Numbered from the stretch's first letter, positions 9,542-16,739 are shown. The stretch is 25,427 nucleotides of DNA from Roseiarcus sp049513815 (GCA_049513815.1 JBEKVR010000057.1:1-25427); one strand, 5' to 3'. The notes: a model not told the origin generated them from the sequence alone. Program-made: numbers and translations.

Positions 9542-10474
9542 TCAAGGCTTGAGCTCGAACGTCTCGAGCTTGGCGGCGTTGGCGCTGTTGATCAGCACGC
9601 AGTCCATCAACTGCTTCTCGGTCTTCGGCGCCGTCTTGGTCTTGATGTAGGCGTCGGCCTCCTCGACCGAAAGCTGGGCTTCACGATAGGCCGGTTGCAT
9701 CACGGTGGCCTTGATCTCGCCCTTCAGGATCGAATCGCGCACGTCGTTCGAGCCGTCGAACCCGACGACGATCACGTCCTTGCGGCCCGCCGCAACCAGC
9801 GCCGCCTCGGCGCCCATCGCCATCGTGTCGTTGCCGGAGATCACGCCTTTGATGTCGGGATGGGCCTGGAGGATGGTCTCCATCTTCGAGTAGGCCTCGG
9901 TCTGGTCCCAGTTCGCCGACTGCCGGGCGACGATCTTAAGGTTGGGGTATTCGTCGATGACGTCGTGATAGCCCTTCGAGCGCACGCCGGCGTTGGTGTC
10001 GGATTCCTTGCCGACCAGCTCGACGAAATTGCCCTTCTCGCCCATCAGCTTGACGAATTCCCGAGCGCCGGCCTGGGCGCCCTGGTAGTTGTTGGACACA
10101 ATCTGGGCGAGCGCGATACCGGTGGCGTTGATCTCGCGGTCGAACAGGAACGTGGGGATGCCGGCGTCCTTGGCCTTCTTGACCGCGGCCACCGTCGCGT
10201 CGGCGCCGGCGTTGTCGAGCACGATCGCCTTGGCTCCGCGGGCGATCGCGGTGTCGAACAATTGCGACTGCTTGTTGGCGTCGTCGTCGTGCACGAGCGA
10301 GACGACGTCGTAGCCGAGCTCCTTGGCTTTGGCTTCTGCGCCCGCGGCTTCCGCCTTGAAGAACGGATTGTCGTGCGGCGGCGTGATGACGGCGATCAGA
10401 TCGGCCGCGGAGGCCGTCCCGATGAACGCGGCGCTCGCCAACAGAGCGCCGATCAACGCATAACGAACCTTCAT
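9542..10474 (-). CDS. Periplasmic sugar-binding protein, RbsB-like
   Basis: A 310-residue type I periplasmic binding protein (Peripla_BP_4 family). The start at ATG 10474 follows a strong GGGAGGAA; an in-frame ATG at 10504 lies before that site and is rejected. The signal peptide is M-K-V-R-Y-A-L-I-G-A-L-L-A-S-A-A-F-I-G-T-A-S-A with cleavage before A-D-L. The mature part opens with the first-strand block A-V-I-T-P-P-H-D-N-P-F-F-K-A and contains A-I-V-L-D-N-A-G-A-D-A-T and I-S-G-N-D-T-M-A-M-G-A-E-A-A, both classic RbsB-type ligand-cleft segments. Ligands are usually monosaccharides such as ribose, xylose, allose or apiose, and the exact sugar cannot be told here. It is first in the transporter operon. 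Confidence 0.93.
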   Translation of the reverse strand: MKVRYALIGALLASAAFIGTASAADLIAVITPPHDNPFFKAEAAGAEAKAKELGYDVVSLVHDDDANKQSQLFDTAIARGAKAIVLDNAGADATVAAVKKAKDAGIPTFLFDREINATGIALAQIVSNNYQGAQAGAREFVKLMGEKGNFVELVGKESDTNAGVRSKGYHDVIDEYPNLKIVARQSANWDQTEAYSKMETILQAHPDIKGVISGNDTMAMGAEAALVAAGRKDVIVVGFDGSNDVRDSILKGEIKATVMQPAYREAQLSVEEADAYIKTKTAPKTEKQLMDCVLINSANAAKLETFELKP

Positions 10475-10517
10475 GACATTCCTCCCAACTTCCATTTCAG
10501 GCATCGCCGCGTTCCCG

Positions 10518-10538
10518 CGACGGCCGGTTCGGCCGTCG
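10518..10538 (-). promoter_or_regulatory. Leader hairpin upstream of the binding-protein gene
   Basis: Perfect 9-base inverted repeat CGACGGCCG (10518-10526) and CGGCCGTCG (10530-10538) with a 3-base loop, ending 44 bases before the start of the binding-protein gene on the minus strand. It could stabilise the 5' end of the mRNA or be a protein-binding dyad. There is no evidence of a riboswitch fold. Confidence 0.4.
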
Positions 10539-10868
10539 TCGAGCGCGTTACGCTGGATGCCGGCAACGCACGCTAAGATACCTTGAAAGGCTGAGACAGG
10601 CCAAACCTCCCGGCCGGACCCTTGCGTTCGGCGGCTCGGTTTCGTCTGTTTGCATTTGTCGCGGAATTTGAACCTTCCACCCCCTCCGATTAATTCGCAT
10701 TTTTGCCGATTATTGAGGCATCGTTTTCAATCGCTGTCAAGATGCGCGGGCGTCGCGGTCTCCCGCTCGGCAACGACTGCGGATGGCTGCGGTTCCGGGG
10801 AAAATGCCGCCGGCGCGCGCCCTGCGGCGTCGAGCGCCCTTTACAGCAGGGTGAAACACGACTAAAAG

Positions 10869-10892
10869 CGAAACAAACGAAAGTTATCGAAA
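10869..10892 (+). promoter_or_regulatory. Three CGAAA direct repeats, candidate DeoR operator
   Basis: CGAAA occurs at 10869, 10878 and 10888, spaced 9 and 10 bases, roughly one helical turn. A related GAAAC lies at 10853. DeoR-family repressors often bind tandem TTTCG/CGAAA-like half-sites, and the only such regulator in the window is at 5134-6024. The cluster overlaps the -35 zone of a possible TATAAG -10 at 10905-10910, a position suited to repression of the isomerase operon. The link is inferred. Confidence 0.45.
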
Positions 10893-10904
10893 CAAGTCAG
10901 CGGC

Positions 10905-10910
10905 TATAAG
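10905..10910 (+). promoter_or_regulatory. Possible -10 element for the isomerase operon
   Basis: TATAAG lies 62 bases before the isomerase start in an otherwise GC-rich area. No good -35 match lies 16-18 bases upstream. The evidence is the local AT-rich context and the adjacent CGAAA repeats, so this is tentative. Confidence 0.25.
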
Positions 10911-10922
10911 CACAAAGAGGGA

Positions 10923-10942
10923 CGGCGTCGCTTCCGACGCCG
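10923..10942 (+). promoter_or_regulatory. Leader hairpin upstream of the isomerase gene
   Basis: Perfect 8-base inverted repeat CGGCGTCG (10923-10930) and CGACGCCG (10935-10942) with a CTTC loop. It ends 30 bases before the isomerase ATG, so it lies in the mRNA leader if transcription starts near the proposed -10. It has no U tract and is not a terminator. Confidence 0.4.
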
Positions 10943-10972
10943 CGCCACCTGCCAATCGCGGGGCGTCAAGGC

Positions 10973-12445
10973 ATGGCCAAGAAAAATCTGCGACCGATCA
11001 CGCTCGCGCTCGTCGTCGGCAGTCGCGAGTTCTTCAACGGGGCGCCGGCGCTCGAAACGCGCCACCAACTCACCGCCCAGCTCGAAAGGCTCGGCGTCGG
11101 CTACAATATCTTGCCGATCGAGGCGACCAAGAACGGCGCGGTGCAGTCGCGCGACGACGCCCGCCTCTACGCGGCGCAATTCCGCGGCGATCGCGACTCG
11201 ATCGACGGCCTGGTCATCTGCCTGCCGAACTTCGGCGACGAAATCGCGATTATGGAACTCGTCGTCGAGGCGAAACTCAACGTGCCGATCCTGCTGCAAG
11301 CGAGCAACGACGCGATCGACAAGGTCGACGTCGCCAGTCGCCGCGACGCCTTCTGCGGCAAGTTCTCGGTCGCCAACAACTTCTACCAGTACGGCGTCCC
11401 ATTCACCGACACGACCAGCCACACGTCAGACGTCAACGGCGAGGAATTCGCCGCCGATCTCGACCGCTTTGTCCGCGTCTGCCGCGTCGTGCGTGGCCTT
11501 AAGAACGCGCGGGTCGGTTCGATCGGCGCGCGCACCGGCGCCTTCCAGACGATGCGGTTCAGCGAGAAGCTGCTGCAGGCCTCCGGTCTGACGGTGGTCA
11601 CCGTCGACCTCTCCGAGATCATCGGAGCCGCCCGGGCCCTGCGCGACGACGCGCCGGAAGTGAAGTCCGCGCTTGCCGAGATCGCCGCCTACGGGCGCAT
11701 ACCCGCCCACATCAAGCCAGAAAACATCCTGCGCCAGGCCAAGTGGACGATCGCGGTCAGCCGCTGGATCGCCGACAACGATTGCGACGCCAGCGCAATC
11801 CAATGCTGGCGCAGTCTGCAGGACAATTTCGGCTGCGCGACCTGCCTGACGATGAGCATGATGGGCGAAAAGCTGTCGCCGAGCGCGTGCGAAGTCGACG
11901 TGATGGGCGCGGTGTCGATGTACGCGCTGGCGCTCGCGGCGCAAGCGCCGTCGGCGATTCTCGATTGGAACAACAACTACGGCTACGAGGCCGACAAGTG
12001 CGTGTGCACGCACTGCGGCAACTATCCCAAGAGCTTCATCGGCTCGACGCCTGAAATCTCGGAGCTCGACGTGCTGGGCAGCGTGCTCGGGAAGGAAAAA
12101 TGCTTTGGCGCGGTCAAAGGCAAGGTCAAGGCCGGCCCGATGACCTACTTCCGCGCTTCCACCGACGATCGGCTCGGCGTGGTAAAGACTTACGTCGGCG
12201 AGGGCGAGTTCACCGACGATCCGTTCGCAATGGACGGCGGCGTCGCGGTGACCAAGGTCGCGCGGCTCAGGCGTTTGCTCGGCTTCGTCGCCCGCAACGG
12301 ATTCGAGCATCATGTGGCGATGGTGCGCGGTCATTGCGCCGAAGCGGTCGCAGAGGCGACCGGGCGCTATCTCGGTTGGCCGACCTATCGTCACCAGGCC
12401 GAGCCCGATGGCGACGCCTTCGCTTCGCCGGTTTTCAGGTCGTGA
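10973..12445 (+). CDS. L-fucose/L-arabinose isomerase family protein
   Basis: A 490-residue cytoplasmic protein of the fucose/arabinose isomerase superfamily (COG2407-like). The start at ATG 10973 gives the expected N-terminal strand I-T-L-A-L-V-V-G-S-R-E-F-F. Family-like features are D-G-L-V-I-C-L-P-N-F-G-D-E near 78-90, N-V-P-I-L-L-Q-A-S-N-D in the second domain, V-G-S-I-G-A-R-T-G-A-F-Q-T-M-R-F near 181-196, the Q-C-W block, and a C-terminal domain with G-H-C-A-E. The cysteine-rich C-V-C-T-H-C-G segment near 344-350 is notable. Superfamily enzymes use Mn2+ to interconvert aldoses and ketoses, but this group is remote from classical FucI/AraA and its substrate is unknown. It is the first gene of an operon with the split transketolase and a broken sugar kinase, 4 bases before the next start. 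Confidence 0.82.
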   Translation: MAKKNLRPITLALVVGSREFFNGAPALETRHQLTAQLERLGVGYNILPIEATKNGAVQSRDDARLYAAQFRGDRDSIDGLVICLPNFGDEIAIMELVVEAKLNVPILLQASNDAIDKVDVASRRDAFCGKFSVANNFYQYGVPFTDTTSHTSDVNGEEFAADLDRFVRVCRVVRGLKNARVGSIGARTGAFQTMRFSEKLLQASGLTVVTVDLSEIIGAARALRDDAPEVKSALAEIAAYGRIPAHIKPENILRQAKWTIAVSRWIADNDCDASAIQCWRSLQDNFGCATCLTMSMMGEKLSPSACEVDVMGAVSMYALALAAQAPSAILDWNNNYGYEADKCVCTHCGNYPKSFIGSTPEISELDVLGSVLGKEKCFGAVKGKVKAGPMTYFRASTDDRLGVVKTYVGEGEFTDDPFAMDGGVAVTKVARLRRLLGFVARNGFEHHVAMVRGHCAEAVAEATGRYLGWPTYRHQAEPDGDAFASPVFRS

Positions 12446-12449
12446 CCCG

Positions 12450-13304
12450 ATGACGACTCTCGCTTCGAAGCCGACGAGTCCTGAGCGCGCCGCGATCGTC
12501 GCGAAGATTCGCGATAAGGCGCGCGCCATTCGGATGCACGCGCTCAACATGGTCTACGCGGCGCGGCTCGGCCATCCCGGCGGCGACCTGTCGGTCGCCG
12601 ACATCCTCGCGACGCTCTATTTCGGCGTGTTGCGCGTCGACCCGAAAGCGCCGCGCGACCCGGGCCGCGATCGGCTGATCCTCAGCAAGGGTCATGCGAG
12701 CGGCGCGCTCTACGCAACGCTGGCCGAAGCCGGTTTCATTCCGGTCGAGTGGCTCTCGACCTACATGAAGCCGAAATCGCTGCTCAACGGCCACCCCAAC
12801 CGCAATTACGTCCCCGGCGTCGAAGCGAACACCGGCCCGCTTGGACACGGGCTGCCGATCGCCGTCGGCGTCGCCATCGCCGGACAGATCGATCACGCTG
12901 ACTATCGCGTCTTCGTCGTCACCGGCGACGGCGAATTGCAGGAGGGCAGCAATTGGGAAGCGGCGATGGCCGCTGGCCACCGCAAGCTCGCCAATCTGGC
13001 GCTGATTATCGATCGCAATACGCTGCAGCAGGGCGCGCGCGTCGCCGAGACCAACGACGTCGAGCCGCTCGGCGACAAGTTCCGCGCCTTCGGCTGGGAA
13101 GTCATCGACGCCGACGGCCACGACCCTTCGGCCCTGATCGACGCGCTGACGCGACCCGAAGGGCGCGCCAAGCCGCTCTGCGTCATCGCCCATACGATCA
13201 AGGGCAAGGGAGTCTCCTACATGGAAGACCAGGTCGGCTGGCACCACGGCGTGCCGACCAAGGTCCAGCTTGACCAGGCGATGAAGGAATTGAGTCTGTC
13301 ATGA
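12450..13304 (+). CDS. Transketolase, N-terminal (thiamine-binding) subunit
   Basis: A 284-residue protein, about the N-terminal half of a normal transketolase (about 660). The start at ATG 12450 lies 4 bases after the isomerase stop; frame upstream of it overlaps the isomerase and is rejected. Thiamine diphosphate motifs are intact: G-D-G-E 159-162 with N168, G-H-P-G-G 41-45, G-H-A-S-G 81-85, G-P-L-G-H-G 129-134 and D-R-N 188-190. It needs the C-terminal subunit encoded immediately downstream to form the active site at the dimer interface. Split transketolases occur in general pentose metabolism and in dedicated sugar pathways, such as apulose-4-phosphate cleavage in D-apiose catabolism. The operon context favours a dedicated catabolic role. 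Confidence 0.92.
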   Translation: MTTLASKPTSPERAAIVAKIRDKARAIRMHALNMVYAARLGHPGGDLSVADILATLYFGVLRVDPKAPRDPGRDRLILSKGHASGALYATLAEAGFIPVEWLSTYMKPKSLLNGHPNRNYVPGVEANTGPLGHGLPIAVGVAIAGQIDHADYRVFVVTGDGELQEGSNWEAAMAAGHRKLANLALIIDRNTLQQGARVAETNDVEPLGDKFRAFGWEVIDADGHDPSALIDALTRPEGRAKPLCVIAHTIKGKGVSYMEDQVGWHHGVPTKVQLDQAMKELSLS

Positions 13305-14266
13305 GCGCGGAAGGGAACGGATCGCCGCGTCTGTTCGACTGCCGAGACGCCTTCACCAGCGCGCTCGAAGCCGTCGCCGAACAGGACGCGCGCATCGTCA
13401 TCGTCGTCAACGACAGCATTGGCTCATCGAAGCTCTCGGGCTTCGGCAAGCGCTGGCCGGAGCGGATGATCAACGTCGGCATCGCCGAGCAGAATATGGT
13501 TGGGGTCAGCTCCGGCCTCGCCAACGGCGGCAAGATCCCGTTCGTCAGCGCCGCCTCCTGCTTCCTGACTGGACGCGCGCTGGAGCAGATCAAGGCCGAC
13601 GTCGTCTACACCAAGGCCAACGTCAAACTCGTTGGGCAGTCGCCAGGAATTGGCTACGGCGAACTCGGCCCGACCCATCATTCGATCGAAGACTTCGCCT
13701 GGCTGCGCGTCTTACCCGATCTCGCCATCGTATCGCCCGCCGATCCGTGGGAGACCACGGAGGCGGTGAAGGCGGCCGCGCGGCTCGACGGGCCGATATT
13801 CCTGCGCGTCAGCCGCTTCGGCGTACCGCAATTGCCGCGCCGCGCCGACGCGACATTCGCCATCGGCAAGGCGGAAACGTTGCGTGAGGGCGGCGACGTC
13901 GCGATCATCGCCAACGGCGTCATGGTCGCGCGCGCGCTCGCGGCGGCCGAGGCGCTCGCCGAGAAGGGCGTCGGCGCGCGCGTCGTCAACATGGCGTCGA
14001 TTGCGCCGCTCGATATCGAGGCGATTCGCGCCGCCGCCGATCTCGGCGCAATCGTCACCGTCGAAGAGCATTCGACCCGTGGCGGGCTCGGCGGCGCGAT
14101 CGCAGAATTCGTCGCCGGCTACCGACCGTGTCCGGTGCGCATCGTCGGCTTCCCCGAATTCATGCCGACCGGCGGGATCGAGTTTCTGTTCGAGACCTAT
14201 GGTCTGACCGCTGCGGGAATCGCGCGCGCCGCTGAGGAGGCGATCGCCCTGCGGCGGAAGCCATGA
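13301..14266 (+). CDS. Transketolase, C-terminal subunit
   Basis: A 321-residue partner of the upstream subunit, starting at ATG 13301 in a 4-base ATGA overlap. It carries the pyrimidine-binding domain with the catalytic glutamate region N-V-G-I-A-E-Q-N-M-V (E63), the block F-V-S-A-A-S-C-F-L-T-G-R-A-L-E-Q-I, G-E-L-G-P-T-H-H-S-I-E-D, and the P-A-D-P-W-E-T segment. The C-terminal domain contains V-V-N-M-A-S-I-A-P-L-D and T-V-E-E-H-S-T-R-G-G-L-G-G. Together the subunits would transfer a two-carbon ketol unit from a ketose phosphate to an aldose phosphate. Its stop overlaps the start of the broken FGGY kinase, so the kinase was once translated as the next step of the same operon. Confidence 0.92.
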   Translation: MSAEGNGSPRLFDCRDAFTSALEAVAEQDARIVIVVNDSIGSSKLSGFGKRWPERMINVGIAEQNMVGVSSGLANGGKIPFVSAASCFLTGRALEQIKADVVYTKANVKLVGQSPGIGYGELGPTHHSIEDFAWLRVLPDLAIVSPADPWETTEAVKAAARLDGPIFLRVSRFGVPQLPRRADATFAIGKAETLREGGDVAIIANGVMVARALAAAEALAEKGVGARVVNMASIAPLDIEAIRAAADLGAIVTVEEHSTRGGLGGAIAEFVAGYRPCPVRIVGFPEFMPTGGIEFLFETYGLTAAGIARAAEEAIALRRKP

Positions 14267-14502
14267 GCGGCTTCATCCTTGCCGTCGACCAAGGAACGAC
14301 CGACACCAAGGCGTCGGCGATCGACGGGCAGGGGCGGATCGCCTCGCGCCATTCCATGCCGACGCCGGTCCGCTAGCCCGGCTGGGTCGGGCGGTTGGGC
14401 GCAGAGAGGCCTTGCGTCACCTGGCAGTGCCGACGATCGGCCGATCGCGTCGATGTGTTGCGCGCCCAGCGGATCGGCGCTCGCCTTGAGCGCGTCATCT
14501 GA
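14263..14502 (+). pseudogene. FGGY-family sugar kinase remnant
   Basis: ATG 14263 overlaps the transketolase stop (ATGA) and opens a perfect FGGY-kinase N-terminus with the phosphate-1 motif L-A-V-D-Q-G-T-T-D-T-K. After 37 codons there is a TAG (14374-14376), probably from a TAC tyrosine. The same frame then reads P-G-W-V, the next conserved motif of the family, and jumps after only about 9 residues to C-V-T-W-Q-C-R-R-S-A-D-R, which normally lies tens of residues further on. The frame stops at TGA 14500-14502 inside the end of the oppositely oriented lrgB gene. The remaining roughly 400 residues of a normal kinase are absent. So there is a nonsense mutation, an internal in-frame deletion and loss of the 3' part. 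The intact gene was probably a kinase for the ketose made by the upstream isomerase. Confidence 0.85.
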
Positions 14503-15208
14503 GCGCGTGGGCGACCAGCGGGGCGGCGAGAACGTTGAGAACGCCGACCAGCGCCATGACGAGCCCCGACACGGCGCCTTCGGTCTCGCCGATCTGATGG
14601 GCGCGCGCCGTGCCCGCGCCGTGCGCGCCTAGGCCAAACAGCGCGCCGCGCGCTAGCGACGAGACAATCGGCAGCCGCGCGAGGATGAGATCGCCGATGA
14701 CCGTGCCGACGACGCCGGTCACGACGACGAAAACCGCAGTCAGATCGGGAACGCCGCCGATGTTGCCGGATACTTCCATCGCGAAAGGCGTGCTGATCGA
14801 GCGCGGCAACAGGCTCAGCCGCAGCGTCCCATCGAGACCGACCAGCGTCGCCAGTCCCCAGCTCGAGACGAGCGACGCCAGCGTGCCCGCCGTCATGCCG
14901 ACCAGCAGCACCGGCCAATGGCGGCGAATAAGAGCGCGCTGCTCGTAGATGGGAACGCCGAAGGCGACGGTCGCCGGGCCGAGCAGCAGCACCAGCCACT
15001 TCGTGCCGTGGATATAGTCCTGGTAGGACCCGCGTAGGCCGAGAATGACGGCGGCGATGAGGATTGGCGCGACGGCGAGCGGCGTCAGCCACCAGCGCGG
15101 CCACTTGCCGTAGAGCCGCTTGGCGACGCCGTAGAGGCCGATCGTGACGACCGACCAGAACAGCAGGTGCGCCAGAGGTTCAGCGAGAATCTGATGAAGC
15201 AAGGCCAT
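14495..15208 (-). CDS. lrgB: LrgB/CidB-family membrane protein
   Basis: A 237-residue polytopic inner-membrane protein, starting at ATG 15208 and overlapping the end of the lrgA gene by 29 bases. Hydrophobic segments run along almost the whole length, with glycine-rich P-L-A-V-A-P-I-L-I-A-A-V-I-L-G near the N-terminus. Typical LrgB blocks are L-L-G-P-A-T-V-A-F-G-V-P-I-Y, S-L-L-P-R-S-I-S-T-P-F-A-M-E-V-S, and the C-terminal R-G-A-L-F-G-L-G-A-H-G-A-G-T-A-R-A. LrgB acts with the holin-like LrgA; in Gram-positives the pair is linked to murein hydrolase activity and cell death, and in several organisms to pyruvate or glycolate transport. The 3' end overlaps the kinase remnant by 8 bases. Confidence 0.9.
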   Translation of the reverse strand: MALLHQILAEPLAHLLFWSVVTIGLYGVAKRLYGKWPRWWLTPLAVAPILIAAVILGLRGSYQDYIHGTKWLVLLLGPATVAFGVPIYEQRALIRRHWPVLLVGMTAGTLASLVSSWGLATLVGLDGTLRLSLLPRSISTPFAMEVSGNIGGVPDLTAVFVVVTGVVGTVIGDLILARLPIVSSLARGALFGLGAHGAGTARAHQIGETEGAVSGLVMALVGVLNVLAAPLVAHALR

Positions 15209-15584
15209 GACCGGCTCTCCATCGATAGGCGCTGTCGACGACGAAGCCGGTTGTGACCATCACGGCGATGGTGCTGGCCAGGATGACGAACAGGATCTTG
15301 AAGCCGGTGAGGCCGAGGAATTCGGGGTAGTTCAGAACCGCGAGCACCGCCGGGACGAAGAACAGCAGCATGTCGGCGAGCAGCCATTCGGCGCCGCGGC
15401 GCATGCTGACGGCGCTGAGCCGACGGCGCGCGAGCAAGACGAGAATGATCACAAGGCCGAGGATCGCGCCGGGAATCGGCAGCGCGAGCGCCCAGGCCAG
15501 GACTTCGCCGGTCAGCCAGCAGGCCAGCACGATGCCGAGCTGCAACCAGACGCTGCGCTGAATGACGCGGTGGGCGCGGGGCAT
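15180..15584 (-). CDS. lrgA: LrgA/CidA-family holin-like protein
   Basis: A 134-residue small membrane protein starting at ATG 15584. It shows about four hydrophobic helices and the family block L-A-L-P-I-P-G-A-I-L-G-L-V-I-I-L-V-L, followed by G-A-E-W-L-L-A-D-M-L-L-F-F-V-P-A-V. Length and topology fit CidA/LrgA proteins. The ribosome site is weak (CGGAATGGACC before ATG). It is the first gene of the lrgAB pair and is read divergently from a LysR regulator, the usual arrangement for these genes. Confidence 0.9.
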   Translation of the reverse strand: MPRAHRVIQRSVWLQLGIVLACWLTGEVLAWALALPIPGAILGLVIILVLLARRRLSAVSMRRGAEWLLADMLLFFVPAVLAVLNYPEFLGLTGFKILFVILASTIAVMVTTGFVVDSAYRWRAGHGLASSDSR

Positions 15585-15631
15585 GGTCCATTCCGAATAA
15601 TTTGCCGCCGCACCGTAATTTGCGTTCGATC

Positions 15632-15646
15632 ATTCACAAAATGAAT
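15632..15646. promoter_or_regulatory. LysR box (ATTCA-N5-TGAAT, T-N11-A)
   Basis: A perfect 5-base dyad with 5-base spacing that contains the T-N11-A pattern of LysR-type operators. It lies in the 97-base region between lrgA and the divergent LysR gene, 48 bases from the lrgA start and 36 from the regulator start. This suggests the regulator controls lrgAB and itself. Confidence 0.6.
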
Positions 15647-15681
15647 TGATTGACTAACTAAAAGTCGCATACGGAATAATC

Positions 15682-16566
15682 ATGGAATTGCGACCGCTGC
15701 GCGCCTTCGTCGAGGTCGTCCGTCAGGGCGGTTTTTCGCGCGCCGCCGCGACGGTGTTCGCCACCCAGTCGACCGTCAGCAAGGCGGTGAAGCAACTCGA
15801 ACAAGAAATCGGCGCGCCTTTGCTCGATCGGACGGGCCGGCGCGTCGCGCTAACGTCAATCGGCGAGGTTGTCTACCGTCGCGGCGTCAAGCTGCTCGCC
15901 GACCGCGACGATCTGCTCGCCGAGATCGAAGAAATGCGCGGCCTGAAACGTGGCGTCCTGCGGCTCGGCCTGCCGCCGGTCGGCAGCAGCACCTTGTTCG
16001 CGCCGCTGTTCGCCATCTATCGCCAGCTTTATCCCGGCATCGAGGTACGGCTGGTCGAACAGGGCAGCGACCAGCTCGAGGAAAGCCTGCGCGCCGGCGA
16101 GATCGAACTCGCCGGCCTGTTGCTGCCTGTGGCGGCGGATTTCAACTGCACGCCGGTGCGGCGTGAGCCGATGGTCGCCCTCGTCGCCCGCGATCACCCG
16201 CTTGCGGCGCGATCCTCAATCGCGCTGCGGGAGCTGAAGGATACGCCCTTCATCATGTTCGAACCCGGCTTCAGCCTGCATCGCATTATGCTCGACGCAA
16301 GCCGGAGCTCCGGCTTCGAGCCGACGATCGGCGCCATCACCAGCCAGATCGAGTTCATGATCGAACTCGTCGGCGCCGGCGTGGGCGTGGCGTTCCTGCC
16401 GCGCATGATCGCCGCGCAGCGCCGCCATCCCGCCGTCGTTCACGTCCTGCTCGACGAGCCCGGCGTCGAATGGAGCATGTCGATGGCGTGGCGGCGGAAC
16501 GGCTATCTGTCCGACGCCGCTCAGGCCTGGCGCAGTCTCGTCGCTGAAAAGTTCGGCGATCGGTAG
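15682..16566 (+). CDS. LysR-family transcriptional regulator (CidR-like)
   Basis: A 294-residue regulator from ATG 15682. The N-terminal helix-turn-helix spans about residues 1-60 (L-R-P-L-R-A-F-V-E-V-V-R-Q-G-G-F-S-R-A-A, then T-Q-S-T-V-S-K-A-V-K-Q-L-E). It is followed by a linker helix and a periplasmic-binding-protein-like effector domain from about residue 90 (L-R-L-G-L-P-P-V-G-S-S-T-L-F). LysR regulators next to lrgAB or cidAB usually activate them in response to a small carboxylate such as acetate or pyruvate, and the divergent layout supports the same role here. The effector is not visible from sequence. The next gene is 173 bases downstream on the same strand and probably separately transcribed. 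Confidence 0.92.
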   Translation: MELRPLRAFVEVVRQGGFSRAAATVFATQSTVSKAVKQLEQEIGAPLLDRTGRRVALTSIGEVVYRRGVKLLADRDDLLAEIEEMRGLKRGVLRLGLPPVGSSTLFAPLFAIYRQLYPGIEVRLVEQGSDQLEESLRAGEIELAGLLLPVAADFNCTPVRREPMVALVARDHPLAARSSIALRELKDTPFIMFEPGFSLHRIMLDASRSSGFEPTIGAITSQIEFMIELVGAGVGVAFLPRMIAAQRRHPAVVHVLLDEPGVEWSMSMAWRRNGYLSDAAQAWRSLVAEKFGDR

Positions 16567-16739
16567 AATTGAACCGGATGCGCCGACGCGTTCGAGGCGC
16601 ACGCGACGGGGACATCCGTGCCACGCCATGCGAAGCGCGGACCACGGGATTTCACGCCGGCGGCGTTGAGTCAGCGCGGAGCGAGTCGCCCGCGGAATTC
16701 AAACTAAGGCCACAACAGTCCGATAAGCGATGGCTTCGT

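Larger units (their letters stand above)
10475..10972. other. Divergent promoter region of the sugar locus
   Basis: About 498 bases between the minus-strand transporter operon and the plus-strand isomerase-transketolase genes. It is locally AT-rich (about 10650-10740 and 10855-10915), as expected for promoters, and carries a CGAAA repeat cluster and two leader hairpins, listed separately. Short open frames within it have no family features or ribosome sites and are not called. Confidence 0.6.

Noticed and set aside
10650..10909. Short plus-strand frames in the divergent promoter region
   Set aside because: There is no ribosome site or protein-like pattern, and the region is better explained as regulatory DNA.
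14376..14499. A separate small gene between the TAG and lrgB
   Set aside because: The residues read as the continuation of the FGGY kinase (P-G-W-V, then W-Q-C-R-R) in the same frame, so they belong to the pseudogene.
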